The notes under the pieces were generated by a model. That model did not search any database and was not told the DNA's origin. It was given only the letters and a program-made list of their open reading frames with translations. From NCBI GenBank assembly GCA_965153355.1, contig OZ231127.1, positions 39,680,001 to 39,744,000 on the forward strand: a stretch of DNA of 64,000 nucleotides, in the 5' to 3' direction. A program made the position numbers and the translations under genes. This document shows positions 14,848-26,543 of the stretch, piece after piece. The DNA comes from Flaccisagitta enflata (taxonomy: Eukaryota; Chaetognatha; Sagittoidea; Aphragmophora). The number at the start of each line of letters is the position of its first letter. Positions within the stretch are counted from its first letter, which is position 1.

Positions 14848-15105
14848 GATGCGTCCTCTCAATAATAGGCTGTGTCCGTCGGTCGGTCGGTCTGTTGGTT
14901 GGTTGGTAACGCATTCATTAAAAACATCAAAAGCAAACATTTTTTCAACAGAAAAGTTGTATTGACTTAGTAAAAGAAGCATACATCTAGTAATTCATTC
15001 ATTAAATTATTTATTCATTCACAAATGACATTCATAAATAAAAACATTTATTCATAAAAAACGTTCATTCAAAGAGGACGCATCGTTGGCCTACTTGGCC
15101 TTGTT
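14848..15105 (+). mobile_element. Hairpin-ended element, GATGC left with GGCC right
   Basis: TTAGATGCGTCCTCTC, GTCCGTCGGTCGGTCGGTCTG, a TTGG-rich and ATTC-rich interior, then AAGAGGACGCATCGTTGGCC and TACTTGGCCTTGTT (stem GGCC/GGCC). It abuts the F fragment at 14801. The end combination differs from both E and F. Confidence 0.72.
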
Positions 15106-15178
15106 TTATTATACTCTTGTTAAAAATCAAATTCTACACAATATCACAGGTTGGCAAAAAGTTCTGTTCTAGTACATT

Positions 15179-15312
<134 letters not shown>

Positions 15313-15320
15313 AATTTCAG

Positions 15321-15419
15321 AAGTTGAGGTTTTTCGTGAATTTCAATTTAACTTTTTACTCCGTCATCTTAGCTTATCTCTCTCCTCCAGATATTCTCGT
15401 CGATGCGACGCGTCTTTGA
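15321..15419 (+). CDS. Possible terminal exon, protein unrecognised
   Basis: Follows a (CT)n tract and TTTCAG. The phase-0 frame reads KLRFFVNFNLTFYSVILAYL, then SPPDILVDATRL and TGA. Hydrophobic first half. No partner exon found; a second acceptor CTCCTCCAG at 15390 is inside it, so the true exon might be shorter. Confidence 0.18.
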   Translation, partial: KLRFFVNFNLTFYSVILAYLSPPDILVDATRL

Positions 15420-15543
15420 AGCGGTGCAATCTGTAGAGTGCAGACTAGTAGACTTTTAGATTTCACTCTATGTAAGTTTGAAATAGAAAAAAAAGTTAAT
15501 CACATCCTAGGGTATGAGATTTTAAATTCAAGTAATTGTTTTT

Positions 15544-15740
15544 GGGCAGCGACTTCGAAGGGACCAATGACCTTTGTTTTTGCATATGGGGATATTTCTC
15601 CTCTTTCTCCTACATCTCCCCCTGCCCCGCCCCCCACTCAAATCCTGGCCTCAAAGCCCTAAATTCCAGCCTCGAAGCCCAAATCTTAGCTTCAAGAGCC
15701 AAATCAAAGCCTCAAGGCCAATGTATTTTAGATGGACCCC
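15544..15740 (+). mobile_element. H-family element, one arm
   Basis: GGGCAGCGACTTCGAAGGGACC.ATGACC and a short GAGGCCYAAATC-type array. The inverted second arm is missing. Confidence 0.6.
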
Positions 15741-15823
15741 TTATCTTAACCCTGCAAACCATCAGATTCTCTATGATTTCCTATGAGCCCACGCAGTCGC
15801 TGAACCTCTAATCATTTTACATA

Positions 15824-16000
15824 CAGTTGAACCCCGCTCTAACGGACCCAGCACCAGCGTTATTCCGCCTATAACAAATGCAAATTCACAGTTCCTTCAA
15901 GTTAATATATTTTATATACTTAGTTCGCAATAACAGAAGTCCGCCTGAAACAGAAGAAAAGTGTTAGTCCCCTGGAATCCATTAGAGCGGGGTTCAACTG
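15824..16000. mobile_element. 177-bp TA-flanked element, pogo-like ends
   Basis: TIR CAGTTGAACCCCGCTCTAA, inverted at the right; TA on both sides. The copy at 35348-35524 has the same length. The TIR resembles pogo/Tigger-type elements, which also duplicate TA. Confidence 0.85.
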
Positions 16001-16229
16001 TACACTAGAATAGGAGCAATGAGTACCGCGGAACATCTTAGACCGCTTTAGCGATTATCAACTGATATCTTTAGTCATTCCATTGTATTGAGCTGATTTA
16101 CAGATATCCAAATATAAATGACGTTTATTCACACAAAAGAGTATCAATTAATACTGGTTTCGGTGCTCTTGTTTCGCTGTTTGGGAGCTACTGTTTGCAT
16201 TCCATCTTGTTCAATTTTAGAAGTAGATG

Positions 16230-16463
16230 ATTTAGTTCTTTATTCGCTGGCTAAGCGACTCTATAAGAGGGTGCGTCCCTTGGTAGTTTGGTTGGAAACA
16301 CACAATTTTGGACGACGCGAAATTGAGTGAAAAAGCTATTTTTGAGCACTTCTGCTCTCACGCAGTAACATTACAGCTCCTACCCAGCCTCATACTGCCC
16401 CTGTCCACCCGCGTTACTGCCCCTACCCACCCGCCCGCCAGGCCAGGCCTAACCGGCCTTGTT
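16230..16463 (+). mobile_element. Hairpin-ended element, mixed type
   Basis: TTCGCTGGCTAAGCGACTCTATAAGAGGGTGCGTCCCTTGG at the left (stem TCGCT/AGCGA), CCTACCCACCCGCC, GGCCAGGCCTAACCGGCCTTGTT at the right. The (GTCY)n core is reduced to a few units. Confidence 0.65.
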
Positions 16464-16684
16464 TAAAACCGTCATCATCTCATCTCTCTTAAGGGCATCG
16501 GGGATACAATTATTTGTTCCGTAATCCCTTTTTGCGACTCCGATATTCATCATTTCCTCTTAAAAGTTGGTCATTAAATGAGAAAGACTAACTTAAATCG
16601 TTCAATTTTTTTTTTCTTTTGTGAGCCTCCTCCGTCGCCGCCGCCGCCTCCGTCAACACTACCGCCACTTTCGCCGCCTGTCGG
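16464..16684. other. Short unique stretch
   Basis: Ends in a T-rich tract and a CCGCCGCC-rich segment bordering the exon candidate at 16685. Confidence 0.4.
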
Positions 16685-16810
16685 TTAGTGGCGACTGCTG
16701 TCTGTGACGGTTTTCTTACGGCGTCGGCGGCCGTCGTTCGCTGCCGCGACCACATCTTCCATTTCCTTGTCAGCCTCAGCTTTGCCTCGCTTCATCGTCA
16801 CTCTGTGCCA
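16685..16810 (-). CDS. Possible small terminal exon, minus strand
   Basis: After the acceptor GTCGTTTTAG (minus strand) the frame reads WHRVTMKRGKAEADKEMEDV, VAAANDGRRRRKKTVTDSSRH and TAA. The sequence is GC-rich and CpG-rich like other exons here, and the product is highly charged with a basic RRRRKK cluster. It could equally be an antisense shadow of CpG-rich DNA; not recognised. Confidence 0.2.
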   Translation of the reverse strand, partial: WHRVTMKRGKAEADKEMEDVVAAANDGRRRRKKTVTDSSRH

Positions 16811-16936
16811 CTAAAACGACGCCTGACGCAGACTCGAGCAAAAACGCAAGATATGATCAGGTTGCTTGTCTGTTTGTATGTCTCTGTCTATCTTTCCGTC
16901 TTTCTATCTGTCTGTCCGTCTCTCTCTGTCTCTCTG

Positions 16937-16938
<2 letters not shown>

Positions 16939-16991
<53 letters not shown>
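16939..16991. repeat. (CT)n microsatellite
   Basis: CT tract abutting the hAT-type MITE that begins at 16992. Confidence 0.93.
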
Positions 16992-16995
<4 letters not shown>

Positions 16996-18728
16996 GGCGT
17001 AGAAGGGACTGCCAGGACTGCCGTGGCAGTCTTTTTGATTGGGATACAGAAATTGTCTGGATATGAATTTTAGCGTGGAAAAGAGATTATAAAAGGGAGA
17101 GATTGTAGAAACTTAAAAAGAATAGTCTTTTCTTGAAACTAATTTTTCTTATCATCATTAGCGAAAGAATAGTCTAAGCTTTCATTTGATGTATCATATG
17201 ATAAAGTTTTCGCGATTAGGGGTTAAACAATATATATAACTTCATAGAAGTGTCTCGGAACTATTTTCGGAGATCTTCTTTTATTTTCTATAAAAAGGTC
17301 ATATGCTATTTGTTTGCTCATGGCGTCACAGAACAAAAATGAAGATTTGAAATCAGCAGACTTTGGGTATTCTGCAGATAGTTCACCTTACCTTACCTGG
17401 ACATGTTTGGCCATAATAGCCTTATCTTTATGATATCATTATCTTAGAGATTAACCTCCAATTTTTTAGGGAAAAAATCAGCCCTATAATCATATCATCA
17501 ATATATGATACAGTATGATTTTTTTCAACTGTAACATAAGATGAGGACATAATGCAAAAACTAGAAGAGCTAGCCAAATTCTGAAAGAAGCTCCTAGAAG
17601 ATTAGAGTTTGCAGTTATTTGCTGAAAAATTCCAAGGGTTTTTTACAAAAAAAAATTGATATCCATCTTACTTTCTCGATTGGGATTGAAATTTTGAAAA
17701 GTGGAAAAATGGAAAAGATTGTAGAGATATCGACTGAACTGTTTTTCTTTAAATCTCTCTCATTTCCAAACGGTTTGAGCTACAGATGCCAGATTGGTCT
17801 CAAATAGAAGCTATTTTGAAGTTCTTTTTGGGAAAAACTCAAAAGACAGACTTTTTTTTAGTTTTTTTATGCATTTGATTAACTGAAAGTCAATTCTGCA
17901 AACAATTTTTCCTGAATCAACAAAATCTTTCATGTTTGGCGGGATAACTCTTTTGAAATATCGATGTCATTGTTTTTCTCCCAAAACTGCATCAAAATAT
18001 CTTTCATTTGAGACCAATCTGGGATCCGTAGCTCAAACCATTCAGAAATGAGAGTGATTTAAAGAAAGACAGTCACGACAAAACAGCCTTTTTTGGTTGA
18101 ATCTGCCCTTCAATTCATATGCGTCATATGCGTTAATCAGATCAAAACAAAAGTAAAAAGTCCTTGAGATTGGGAAATCTACAAGCTCATATCTTACAAG
18201 TTTTTTTTTCAGATTATAGCTAGCTCTTCTACTTTTTGTGCTATGTCCTCGTCTTATGAAAGTTGGACAACATTACTACTCAACCCTACCTTACTTAAGG
18301 ATGAGAGCCTTTGGAGCTCTCACTGGTGTTTGATCCGGACCCATCACAACTATCCTTAGTAATGAAAAACAACCAAGTCTATCTTTACATTATCATGATA
18401 TTGTTTAAAAAAAAACAAAAACAATCTAGTTGTTACAGTTCAGAAAAATCATACTGTAAAAGATCATTCACTGGAACATTATTTTCAAATACAAATTCCG
18501 TTGGACCCATAAAGGAAATTCAAGCATCTTTTTTTTTGATCGCTCGTTAACGCAGCTTGGCCAAGTTTACTTCCCTAGAGATTGAGGGAAGTGAGGGGAA
18601 AAAAAAATTCAAAGAACAAAGAACAAAGAAATAATGGGAGAAAGTAAACAAAAACACAAATTTGTTTCTGTTGAGACACTAGATTTGAGGGTGGCATTCC
18701 TGAAAATCTTTACTCTGCTACGCTGCTG
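16992..18728 (+). mobile_element. Large hAT-type MITE containing a fold-back element
   Basis: Ends CAGCGGCGTAGAAGGGAC and the inverse of CAGCAGCGTAGCAGAG. Sub-terminal CTGCC...GGCAGTC palindrome and TGGGATAC/GAGACAC motifs are as in the family. Interior of 1.7 kb, with a separate fold-back at 17527-18257. No transposase frame. Confidence 0.65.
17527..18257. mobile_element. 730-bp fold-back element
   Basis: ACATAAGATGAGGACATAAT and GTAGAAGAGCTAGC-type blocks at the left are inverted at 18200-18257, and CAAACGGTTTGAGCTACAGA (17767) is inverted at 18026. Nested in the MITE. No clear target duplication. Confidence 0.7.
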
Positions 18729-19631
18729 ATCGATCAATGTTTAATCATAATCATCATCTTTATAATTACCCTCAACACAATCATGATCGTAATCTACATA
18801 ATCATCGTCATCCTCGATGAAATTACCTTCATCTTCATCAATGGCGTTGTTACAACTGATATAATCACGGCTATTATGACGCCGCCAAGTTTCCACCGGT
18901 CGCCACTGCGCGCAAACTCTCTTCTTGAATTATAGAACCTGGTTCTTTGTAAACTTTTCCTATTTCCTTCCTCTTCCCCCTCACTGCTAATTCTTCCTCT
19001 TTCTCCATGACTGCCAGCTAGAGATGAGAGTGACGCGGCTTTTCAATCACCACCGATTTTTGGCGATTTTCCGTTATCACCACCATTTTTTCATTTTTTT
19101 TCAGTGATTTCTTAGCTGCAACTATTCACTATTTCTATTTCTATCCCTATTTCTAAGTGATGAAAACATGATGCAAAATAAATGACAAATATCATGGTTT
19201 TTAGTGAGTTCTAATGTATACAAATTTGTGTGCCAAATTATTTTTTTTAAAACCATTTTATTCAAAGCTCAAGGTGAGATGAAAATAACATTAGCATGAC
19301 ACAAAAAATGGTCGGTTTCTATTTAGGGCACCAATAATGGAAAGCACATTTTTTTCCTCAAGTACGATGTTGTGATGAGTTTGCAGATGATAACAAATTA
19401 AAGAGGTGGATAGTTTTTCAAATTCTTTTTGTACATTTACAATCTCTATGTGCCATCTGAATTTTGTTCACATCGCTCTTAAACAAACAAAAATCAAGAG
19501 GTCTCACCCACACAGACTCAGTCTGTGATGGTATCATTGGCATTGTTAGTGACTTATGCATTTGAATAAAAAAAAAGGTTCTTTCATAATTTCTTCTTTG
19601 AGTATAGTTTTTGATCTATTTGACTATCTCT
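18729..19631. other. Intergenic, no gene seen
   Basis: AT-rich. ATC/ATG-rich segment at 18730-18850. A TCACCACCG/TTTTTCGG type repeat around 19045-19110 recurs near 20100-20180. No supported gene. Confidence 0.4.

Positions 19632-19703
<72 letters not shown>
19632..19703. repeat. (CT)n microsatellite
   Basis: 36 CT units, then CTGTCTGT. Confidence 0.95.
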
Positions 19704-19706
<3 letters not shown>

Positions 19707-20273
19707 CTCTTTATCTCTCTTTTTTTGTCTGCCTGTCTGTCTGTTGATCTGCCTGCCATCTTCTTCTTCTAATTCCTCATTTATTTTTTGTTTTTGTTTT
19801 TTTTTGTTTTGTTTTTTTTGTAAATAAAATTGATGCGCACAATGAATAATTGAATATATACAATTACAAGAGGATGATACAATAAGTCAAAGATGTTGTT
19901 GTCATAACTCATGTTGGGTAAAACAAAGAAATGCTGAGTAAAACAGGTAACAGGTACTGTTTCCTGGTCACCAAAGCAACCTCAGAATTGTGGATTTTTC
20001 TCATTTGAAATTTGATTATGGGCAAAACTGTCCCGCCATGCGTGTATTAAGGATCATCACAGCAAGTAATGCAAAGACAGCTTATGGATGAAAGAAAAAC
20101 GGTGAAAAACCGAAAATCCTAATCACTAAATCAGTGATTTTTTGCAATCACTCCACCGTTTTTTCGGTTGGTGAATCACCGAATCTCAAGCCTACTGCCA
20201 GCCCCTTTTCTTCTTTTATCCTCCCTTTCCTTCCTTTAGGCCACTTCTGTTACCTTAAACCCCTCTCATCCTT
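19704..20273. other. Intergenic, no gene seen
   Basis: T-rich and G-poor at 19770-19825; otherwise unremarkable AT-rich sequence. Confidence 0.4.
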
Positions 20274-20511
20274 CTACTTCTTCTTCTCCTTCTTCTTCTT
20301 CTTCTTCTTCTTCTTCTTCTTCTTCTTCTTCTTCTTCTTCTTCTTCTTCTTCTTCTTCTTCTTCTTCTTCTTCTTCTTCTTCTTCTTCTTCTTCTTCTAC
20401 GTCTTCTTCTTCTTCTTCTTCTTCTTCTTCTTCTTCTTCTTCTTCTTCTTCTTCTTCTTCTTCTTCTTCTTCTTCTTCTTCTTCTTCTTCTTCTTCTTCT
20501 TCTACTTCTTC
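20274..20511. repeat. (TTC)n, about 78 units
   Basis: Two long pure arrays separated by single TAC units at about 20397 and 20501, followed by a further 130 bases of T/C-rich sequence. Such mirror-symmetric pyrimidine tracts can form triplex DNA; that is general knowledge, not shown here. Confidence 0.95.
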
Positions 20512-20679
20512 CTCTCCATTAACTTTTTTCAATCTCCTTTTCCCTTTCTTTTTCTTTTCCTTTTTCTCTTTTCTTTTTCTGCCTCGTCTTCTTTTTCTTC
20601 TTCTTTCTTTTTTTCTTCTTCTTCTTTCTCTTTTTCTTCTTAAGCTTTCTTCCTCTCCTCCCTCTCGTTTTCCCTTTAC

Positions 20680-20905
20680 TTTTTGGTTGCGGACACGCAA
20701 CTCTTCACAAGGCTTTGTCCATTCATTGGTCCGTTAGTCCGTCTGTTTGTTAATTGGCCTGTCAGTCCGTCACACTCGAGTTGAAATGTGGGATAACGCG
20801 CATTCATGAGGTCTCAGTTGTGATTGTGATTGTTCGTGGAGGGGGGGGGGAAAGGTTGTATCCCCGCCCGTCCATAACGATGTAGTAATCCGGGGTTACT
20901 TGTTC
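20680..20905 (+). mobile_element. Hairpin-ended element, type A
   Basis: TTTTTGGTTGCGGACACGCAACTC (stem GTTGCG/CGCAAC; the usual TAG is TGG), AAGGCTTTGTCC, GTCCGTCTG core, CACTCGAGTTGAAATG, CCCGCCCGTCCATAACGAT and GGGGTTACTTGTT. The right stem has lost its partner arm. Confidence 0.75.
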
Positions 20906-21430
20906 TTAAGTCCTCTTCCCCTTCCTCCTTCCGCTCTTTCTTTCTTTTCTTTTTGTCTCTCTTCGACAATCGCAGGTGGCCAATCTAATACTTCATTTGC
21001 TAATTTGCATTTTGGCGCTAGGCACATCGGTGGCACGCCTCGACACCGGCGTTCACTAGTCGCCGCCGACACCGCTGCCGCCGCCGAAGCCGCTTCCGCT
21101 ACCGCTATCCGCCGCCGCTGCCGCCACCAGCTGCACTCGTCACTCCGGTCGAGATGACAAAGACAGCTGCGACTGCCGAGTTGAAAGCGCGCGATGGCGC
21201 TCAATGTTCCGGATGTGGTACCAGATGACGCAGGGTTCATGATGAAAACGTGATTGTGAGGAATGATCATTTGAGTAAGGATATCTAAGCGTAAGTTCTC
21301 ACACTTGATGAGTATGTTTTCTTAGCGATTCATCAAAATCATCAACACTTTTCATTCAACCTTCGATTTCATGTGCATTAGGCGTGACGGTCGTTTTGCA
21401 CGCGGCATGAAGCTGCTTTATCCCGGTCAG
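20906..21430. other. GC-rich segment with exon-like traits
   Basis: 20970-21280 is CpG-rich with CCGCCG repeats, preceded by the strong acceptor match TTCGACAATCGCAG (20977). Strong donor matches GTAAGG and GTAAGT lie at 21275 and 21291. Several frames are open for 50-120 codons on both strands, so no frame can be chosen. Confidence 0.3.
21382..21430 (+). CDS. Possible 49-bp internal exon
   Basis: Acceptor CATGTGCATTAG and donor GGTCAG/GTACAC frame a segment reading RDGRFARGMKLLYPGQ in the frame that enters at phase 2 and leaves at phase 0. Protein-like, but too short to assign. It may belong with the GC-rich segment just upstream. Confidence 0.2.
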
Positions 21431-22096
21431 GTACACGACTACTCCAGTCCCGTGAGGGTGGGGATTGGGGAAAAGGTAGTGAAAGAGAAGGTCACTTGAG
21501 CTTAGGGCAAGGGCAGTGAGGCCTAAAAGCCAAGGAGATGACTCAAAAAATCGCTCATGATTTTGGCAACTTCGTTGTATCCTTTCTTTGTCAATTGATT
21601 AGTCTAACCCGCCGACAATATTTTTCGAGCATGTAAATAGACAGGCCGATGGATGGCCTCGATGACGGAGCGGCATGTAGATGAACCGACAGATGGATGG
21701 ATGGACGGTCGGACGGAACAATCGTCGCTTGGTCAGTTTACCAGTATGTTTACATAGTTCACCGAGATGCATTGAGCGAGAGCGTTTTGAAGGAGGCCGC
21801 CTGGCGTCAAAACTGGGATTGAGTGGAGTGGGAGGAAAAGAGAGATACGAAGGAAAAGAGGCAGGAAGAAACGAAAGAGGCGAAGGGAGAGACGTGAAAA
21901 GAACGGACAACAAGCGGCGAAGATCTCGAGAGTGCGTGCGCATGTGCGTTTTAGTGTTTGTACATGCGTTTTCCCTGTTAGTCCGTCAGTCGATCGTCTG
22001 TGGTCGGTCATCTTTTTGCGTGTCTTCAGTGTTCATGTGCATTTGTGTTAATTTCTATGAGGAGACTGGGCAGAGATTATGGGCAGAATATTACAG
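21431..22096. other. Intergenic, element fragments
   Basis: 21640-21730 has GGATGGATGGACGGTCGGACGG, a fragment of a (GTCY)n core. A plus frame over 21681-22274 is open but low in protein character. Confidence 0.4.
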
Positions 22097-22309
22097 AACA
22101 AGTGACGCGGGGTCACAATATCGTTGCGGACGGGTGGGCAGGGGAATACAACCCCTATCCATGGCCTCTCCCACCCCATGCTCACTTTCACACACAGACA
22201 ACCCTAACAGCAACGTCATGAATGCGCGTTTTCACACTTTTGGACTTGATGGTTACGGACCGACGGACGGATAAAGCCTCTTATAGAGTTGCGTGTCCGC
22301 AACTAAAAA
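22097..22309 (-). mobile_element. Hairpin-ended element, type A
   Basis: AACAAGTGACGCGGGGTCAC (stem GTGAC/GTCAC perfect), AATATCGTTGCGGACGGGTG, CCACCCCATGC, GCGCGTTTTCACACTTTTGG, a short GACC/GGAC core, CTCTTATAGAGTTGCGTGTC CGCAACTAAAAA. Both hairpins intact; a good reference copy. Confidence 0.9.
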
Positions 22310-22345
22310 CTCACCTGGTTAACTATGAAGCTTTCGCATGGTGCA

Positions 22346-22573
<228 letters not shown>

Positions 22574-22794
22574 TTTGTCTTAAATTCTCTGCCTGTATAA
22601 CTTTCCGTGTGGACATAAGTGTGTATGTATGTGCGAGTTATAGTGGGGGCGGAATTAAGTGAATTCATTTCAACGAGTGCATTAGAAGTCAGCAGGCCTC
22701 TTGATATTGGAGCAGCGAGCAGCGCCGCTTCTCGGCAGGGAAAGGGATATGTCGGCAGGTCTCAAAGATGGAAAAAGAAGAAGGAGGAGGAGGA

Positions 22795-22853
22795 AAATAA
22801 GAAGAAGAAGAAGAAGAAAAAGAAGAAGAAGAAGAAGAAGAAGAAGAAAGAAA
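22795..22853. repeat. (AAG)n microsatellite
   Basis: About 20 AAG units in a purine-rich stretch of 130 bases. Confidence 0.9.
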
Positions 22854-22933
22854 AGAAAAAGAGAAAGAAAAAGAAGGAGAAGATTAAAATGGAAATGATG
22901 GTAATTGCTGTCTGCATTGATATTATTTGCATA

Positions 22934-24043
22934 CAGCGGCGTAGGAGGAGGGGCGTCAGGGGCGTCAGCTGACGCCCCTAAAGTCGGACACAGATGGCAG
23001 TCGGACACAGATGGCAGTCTGATACAATTGCTAAAAAAAAAGGGAAAACAGGCTGATGAAATAAAAAACAAACAAATGGGAGTGAATATACGAAGGTTTT
23101 ACGGGGATAAAAAGGAAAAAAAAGAATGAAAGATAGAAAAAGATAGAAAGATTTGAAAAAAAAAGGTAGAAAGAAAGAAAAAAAGATAGCGAGAAAGAAA
23201 GATAAAATGAATGATAGAAAGATAAAAAAAGACAGAAAGAAAAGAAAAAAAGAGAGAGAGAGAAAGAAGAAAGAAAGGAGATTGGAAATAAAGTAAGGTT
23301 GTTTTGTCCCATTGATTCCAAGAAATATGAAAGAAAGAGAGAGAGAAAAAATGAGATGGGAGAAGAAGAAATAGGGAAATATAGTTAGGTTTTGTCCTTT
23401 TAGCCCTGAGAAACTGTACCGGCGCTAATAGTAAAAGATTTGAGTCACTGTAGATACAAAGCCAGTCTTTAATAGATGCTAAAAAATTCTATAAAATGAG
23501 TGGAAATGAAAGTTATTGAAATAGATTCCTCTCAGGGAAATATGGCCAGGGGAGGCACGCAGGCTAAGATCAGTAAATTGATTTAATCATCAAAATATAT
23601 TAAAACATCAAAAAATTTTTTTAACAAATTTTCATTCACATTTCATAATTCAATATTTTTTTCATTTATAGACTTTTGTCATCTTTAAGAATTTTTCATC
23701 TTTTGATAGATTTTCTTTTTTTTTAACAAATATTGTTTATCTAAAGAATATTTTTTCTATGTGATAAAATTTGTCATCATCTTCATGAGATTTTTTTTAT
23801 TCTTGTCTTTCTAATTTTCTTTTTATCTCATAAACTTTTTTTTCATAATTTTTTTTTCAAACCATCAAATGACCTCTCAACTGTTTTCTTTTTTGTATTG
23901 ATACCTGCACCCCTCCCCTGCTATGATTAAACTACATATTTTTCACCCACTTTTTTTAACTATTATGTGAGTCGGACACAATATTGAGTCGGACACAGAT
24001 TGGGGCCTGACGCCCCTGCCCATTTTCCTGCCCTACGCCGCTG
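22934..24043 (+). mobile_element. hAT-type MITE with perfect 8-bp duplication
   Basis: Ends CAGCGGCGTAGGAGG and CCCTACGCCGCTG; TTTGCATA directly on both sides (22926-22933, 24044-24051). Sub-terminal GTCAGGGGCGTCAGCTGACGCCCC palindrome and TCGGACAC motifs at both ends. The interior is A/G-rich on the left and T-rich on the right, making a loose 1-kb palindrome. No coding region. Confidence 0.88.
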
Positions 24044-24853
24044 TTTGCATATAGTAGTTTTATGATGACTGCCCTTGTGTAACTTAGTAGAGTTGGAAGA
24101 CTGTGAGTTTGAATTAAAAATATAATGAGAACTTAATCCTTTATGTTGTGAATTAAAAAAAGGAAAATCTTAATCGCATGTTATACTTATCAACATCGTC
24201 ATGTGTTTTATGTAGCCACCTGCCAAAAAAGTGTGTAGCGATGATACAAATACTGAAAAAAACCTGAAATCTTTGAAATTAACAATAATTCTATGCTGCT
24301 AATTTGGCGATTTTGTCGCCATTTCTGGCGAAATTTGTGACCTCCTAGCGACGAGAATTTCTTATCTAGCTCCTAGCGAATTATCTGGCGATTTTTTTCA
24401 CGACTCCTAGCTAATCTAGCTAATTTTAGCGAATTCTAGCGAATTTCAGCTAATTCTCTCTGTTTTTTCTATGTATTTATCCAATTTTAAGCTTTCTCCA
24501 ATTTAGTATGGAAAAATTGCTGTGTCCCGATGGGAAATAGGAGTTGGCATTCACTTTTCCCGCTGGCAACTAGAGATCTTTTGTTTTCGTTCTCCCACCT
24601 ATGATGCTCTCTACTGAATCGAAAATGTAATACTGCACGAGTCACAAGACTGCACTGTCTGACGTCGGCTCATAAAAAAAGAAAAAAAAACTAAAGAAGA
24701 AAAGAAGGGAGAAAGAAGAAAAAACACTGACTTCTTTCACATGCGCTGTCCTCTTTTGCTTGTGTTAGTGTGCGATGTTATGCGAACAAACTGTTGGCAT
24801 TGGCTCTTGCTCAAAGGTTCTATCTATTAGCCCAGGATGCTATTCTTCATCCT

Positions 24854-25686
24854 TTTTTAGTTGCAGACACGCATTCACAAGTCGAGGTGCAAACGAAGAC
24901 CAAATTAGAGGAGTCAAAACATTTTTTTCAACATTTTGAATTTTACAAATTTAGATTTTTTTCATCAAAGAATATAATTGTTATGTTATATTGTTTTCAG
25001 TTTTGCATAGAAAACCATTTGTAGATAAAAAAAAAAGAGTGCTGAGCAAGTTAAAAGGGGAGAAAAAAGAAGGAAATCTAAAGAAAACTTAATTTTGCAA
25101 CTTGACTTGTCTTAGGGAAAATTCTAACAATCTTTCTAAATGCAAAATTTTGCATTTTCAAAAACATGGCCTCATTCTAAAAACATATAAGATAAGGGCC
25201 ACGTTCTTAGAAATGCAAAATTGTTCAATTTGTTCAAGTCTTAGAATTTTCCCTTCGCAGGTTTTAAATTTTTGCACTACTATTTTTAAGGAATCTATTA
25301 TTTCCAATAATTGTTTCTTGTCTTTGTCAATAAATCAAAGTAATGCCTTTATCATACTAGGGTTTCTCTTACTAAAATAATATTATCAAATTACAAAATT
25401 ACCAATTTCATTTAAATAATCAAAAAATGATAATGAATATACTTATGAGAAGAGACTGAAACTGAAATCTTATCTTCATTTGCACCTCGACATAAGAGGC
25501 TTTGTTCGTCCATTAGTCTGTTGGTCCATTAATCCGTCAGTAATGGTCGAGTCAGAAAGGGAAAAGACAAGCGTTTTGGATACTTTTTGTGTATGTTTGT
25601 GTGTGGGGATGAGGATTGGGGTTTGGATGGGGTTGGTCGCCCGTGCCCACCTGTGTGCAACGATATTGTGTCCCCGTGTCACTTGG
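24854..25686 (+). mobile_element. Hairpin-ended element, type A, split by a MITE
   Basis: TTTTTTAGTTGCAGACACGCA is cut off by the MITE at 24881 and resumes at 25492 with ATAAGAGGCTTTGTTCGTCC, TCGAGTCAGAAAGG, GGATGAGGATTGGGGTTTGG, CCCGTGCCCACCTGTGTGCAACGATA and CCCCGTGTCACTTGG. The right stem is GTGTC-like with decay. Upstream of, and partly within, the 5' leader of the hAT transposase. Confidence 0.75.
24881..25491 (+). mobile_element. 611-bp MITE, complete copy
   Basis: GTCGAGGTGCAAACGAAG at the left, inverted as CTTCATTTGCACCTCGAC at the right (one mismatch). The left 340 bp match the inverse of 1-336. The surrounding type A element is intact apart from this insertion. No coding region. 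Confidence 0.8.
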
Positions 25687-25730
25687 TAATATTTTCTTTC
25701 GCTATTTCAGGTGCAGTAAAAAACCCAATC

Positions 25731-26543
25731 ATGCCTCCAGTCCTTAACCCAAAACCAAAACAGTATTCACAGAAGTTTCGCTCAGAATGGACCAAAGAAA
25801 AGCAGTTTGCCCAGTGGCTAGCGCCTGCCGCTGGCAATGAGGCTGAGGCGCTATGTCGGTTCTGTTCAAAAACGATGGCGGCTAAACTCGATACCTTAAA
25901 GAAACATCAAAAAAGTGATCTGCATCAAAAGCATGAACGTGACCGTGGTCTCTCAGCTCAGACCGCGCGAATGATGGCAGAGTACGTTCGTGGGAAAGAA
26001 TCCGACGCTGTTAGAAAAAGAAAGGAGGCGGAACTTCGAATGGCTGCGTTTGTCGCGGAACACTCCAGCTTTTCTGCTTCACCACATTTCGCCGCCATAA
26101 TTTCCAAGCTCTGCGACGTTTCTCCAAAGCTCGGTCGCGTGAAAGCTTCCATGTTGATCAAGAACGTTCTTGCTCCGACCTACAGAGAAAAGCTTATCGC
26201 CGAGGTCAAAGGAAAACCATTTTCTATCATCATCGACGAAGCGACCGACGTTTCTGTCAGTAAAACCTTGGGTTTGATCATTCGCTACGCTGATCTTGAA
26301 ACTGGCGTAGTTCACGACACGTTCTATCGTCTACTGCCAATCTCAAAAGGAGACGCCAACACGATTGTCACCACGATAACATCGCAGCTAGTGGAAGATG
26401 GACTTGATCTGTCTTGGATGGTGGGGATCGGAATTGATGGAGCCAACGTCATGGTAGGACGCAACCACTCCGTGTCGACGCTCTTCACTCAGCTCGTACC
26501 TCACTTGATGGCAGTTCGTTGTGTGGCTCACTCACTTGCCAAG
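25731..26543 (+). CDS. hAT transposase exon 1
   Basis: Encodes residues 1-271: zinc finger, first two catalytic Asp and C-x2-H. Donor AAG/GTGAGG at a codon boundary. The intron that follows (421 bp) is short and ends in a CT-rich acceptor, CTCTCGCAG. Confidence 0.87.

Noticed and set aside
21681-22274. 197-codon plus-strand frame
   Set aside because: Runs from a GGAC core fragment into a type A hairpin element; composition is not protein-like.
25587-25730. Extending the hAT transposase to an upstream ATG at 25587
   Set aside because: That stretch is the right part of an inserted type A hairpin element, and a good acceptor at 25710 separates it from the conserved protein.
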